A DNA stretch of 6,504 nt, from contig CATLGN010000095.1 of NCBI GenBank assembly GCA_949935685.1, positions 1 to 6,504 on the forward strand. The letters are read 5' to 3'. Below are positions 5,625-6,504 of this stretch, piece after piece; the stretch's first letter is position 1, and the number at the start of each line of letters is the position of its first letter. The translations under genes were made by a program, and so were the position numbers. This DNA is from an uncultured Lachnospiraceae bacterium. GTDB taxonomy: Bacteria > Bacillota > Clostridia > Lachnospirales > Lachnospiraceae. Under the pieces are notes generated by a model. That model searched no databases. It saw only the letters and a list, made by a program, of their open reading frames with translations, and had not been told where the DNA came from.

Positions 5625-6101
5625 ATGAGTTCCAGAACCAAAATCGTCGTCCTTCACCTGAAGGAATTACTGTATACCGGGATATTCCTTGTCCTCGGCG
5701 TTCTCTTTATCGTATTGCTTGTCATTATGTTCCTGCCGGATCAGAAAAAACAGGATAAGGGCAGCGCGCAGGCGGAAAACGCCTACATACCCGGCATCTA
5801 TACCACTTCCATACAGCTCGGCGGAAGCACGGTCGATATTGAAGTGGTCGTCGATGAGAATCAGATCAACGCGGTGCGCCTGCAAACGCTGGACGAGGCG
5901 GTCGCCACCATGTATCCGCTGATTGAACCCTCTTTTGACGAACTGGCCCGGCAGATCGAAACCAATCAGTCTCTGGAAGGCATTTCCTATTCCGACGATA
6001 ACCGATACACCTCCATGCTGCTGTTAAACGCCATCTCCCAATCGCTGGAAAAGGCGGCATCCGGTACAAATACGGAAGACGCCGCCAGCCCTGTGGAATA
6101 A
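5625..6101 (+). CDS. Membrane-anchored protein with an FMN-binding-like domain lacking the SGAT motif
   Basis: A 158-residue protein with a short basic N-terminus, one membrane helix (about 14-37) and an outward-facing domain. Residues 54-111 (YIPGIYTTSIQLGGSTVDIEV, then VDENQINAVRL, then EAVATMYPLIEPSFDELARQI) follow the layout of the extracytoplasmic FMN-binding domain found in RnfG/NqrC-type proteins. The segment that should hold the threonine for covalent FMN (SGAT-S/T) instead reads SYSDDNRYTSMLLLNAI (121-137), keeping only the TS and the following helix. Covalent flavin attachment by ApbE is therefore doubtful. It may be a divergent relative without flavin. I recall similar short proteins in Clostridia, usually left hypothetical. 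The ATG has only a weak GGGG site eight bases upstream. It ends seven bases from the converging nadE stop. The function is unknown. Confidence 0.6.
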   Translation: MSSRTKIVVLHLKELLYTGIFLVLGVLFIVLLVIMFLPDQKKQDKGSAQAENAYIPGIYTTSIQLGGSTVDIEVVVDENQINAVRLQTLDEAVATMYPLIEPSFDELARQIETNQSLEGISYSDDNRYTSMLLLNAISQSLEKAASGTNTEDAASPVE

Positions 6102-6107
6102 TATAAT

Positions 6108-6504
6108 TTATGACAGACTTTCCAGTTCTGCCTGCCAGGCAGCCATGCACGCGTCCGAGGGCATGCGCAGATCCCCCCGGGGAGAAACCGCCACGCTTCC
6201 GACCTTCGGCCCGTCCGGCAGACAGGAGCGTTTGAATTGCTGCGAGAAAAATCTGCGGTAAAACGTCCGCATCCACTGCAGGATCACCGCATCCGTATAC
6301 TGTCCGGCAAACGCCTGCTTCGCAATCCGGTACAGCTTTGCCGGCGGGAAACCCGCACGCAGCATATAATACAGAAAGAAATCATGCAGTTCATACGGAC
6401 CGACCAGATCTTCTGTCTTCTGCGAAATGTTACCCTACACTGGAGGCAGGAGTTCCGGGCTCACCGGCGTATCCAGAATATCCGTCAATACGCTGCTCAA
6501 CTCC
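6108..6504 (-). pseudogene. nadE: Glutamine-dependent NAD+ synthetase, C-terminal part with an internal amber codon
   Basis: The C-terminal ~131 codons of the synthetase domain that turns deamido-NAD+ into NAD+ using ATP and ammonia from glutamine. The gene runs off the window at 6504. Reading on the - strand, ELSSVLTDILDTPVSPELLPP is followed by V, then TAG (6435-6437), then [20 protein letters not shown] and, later, [20 protein letters not shown] and [12 protein letters not shown], ending at TAA (6108-6110). Frame and conservation continue on both sides of the TAG, so one base change rather than an indel is the simplest cause. Truncation there would remove 108 residues, including the conserved C-terminal motifs. 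The usual GDWRMPSDA tryptophan is leucine here. NAD+ synthetase is normally essential, so a sequence error close to the window end is as likely as a true pseudogene. Confidence 0.85.

Noticed and set aside
6435..6437. TAG in nadE read as pyrrolysine or another recoded residue
   Set aside because: TAG terminates glnA and the DUF975 gene in this window, and NAD+ synthetase has no known recoded residue here.

Overview
The window looks like chromosomal DNA from a Gram-positive anaerobe of the class Clostridia, most like Lachnospiraceae. The reasons are the protein sequences, the strong AGGAGG-type ribosome binding sites, a glnA gene followed by an ANTAR RNA-binding regulator, the DapL route to diaminopimelate, and a DUF975 membrane protein. 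TAA, TAG and TGA all end intact genes, so the standard bacterial code applies. Base composition is moderate, except for the first ~130 bases, which are strikingly GC-rich.

Layout. (1) Left edge, + strand: the broken C-terminal part of a putative HExxH metalloprotease (86-370), then a DUF975-type polytopic membrane protein (394-1122). (2) Centre, - strand, read right to left: type I glutamine synthetase glnA (5234-3894), an ANTAR-domain regulator that starts at a TTG codon just behind it (3881-3336), diaminopimelate epimerase dapF (3248-2397) and LL-diaminopimelate aminotransferase dapL (2352-1138). (3) Right, + strand: a short membrane-anchored protein with an FMN-binding-like fold (5625-6101). 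It converges on the 3' end of a glutamine-dependent NAD+ synthetase gene on the - strand (6504-6108), which carries an in-frame amber codon.

How the genes work together. GlnA and the ANTAR protein form a nitrogen-assimilation unit. It has a good promoter (TTGACA, 18 bp, extended TATGAT) and a ~140-nt leader packed with hairpins. The ANTAR protein, whose receiver domain appears unable to be phosphorylated, is the obvious candidate to act on that leader. DapF and DapL do consecutive steps (LL-DAP to meso-DAP, and formation of LL-DAP from tetrahydrodipicolinate) for peptidoglycan and lysine. They have their own candidate promoter inside the 87-bp gap after the ANTAR gene, so they can be expressed apart from glnA.

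I see no CRISPR array, insertion sequence, tRNA or rRNA. I see no clear intrinsic terminator at either convergent junction (1123-1137, 6102-6107). No undescribed multi-gene system is evident. The most rewarding parts are the glnA leader, the altered glutamine synthetase active-site motifs, and the defects at both window ends, which may be contig-edge artefacts.
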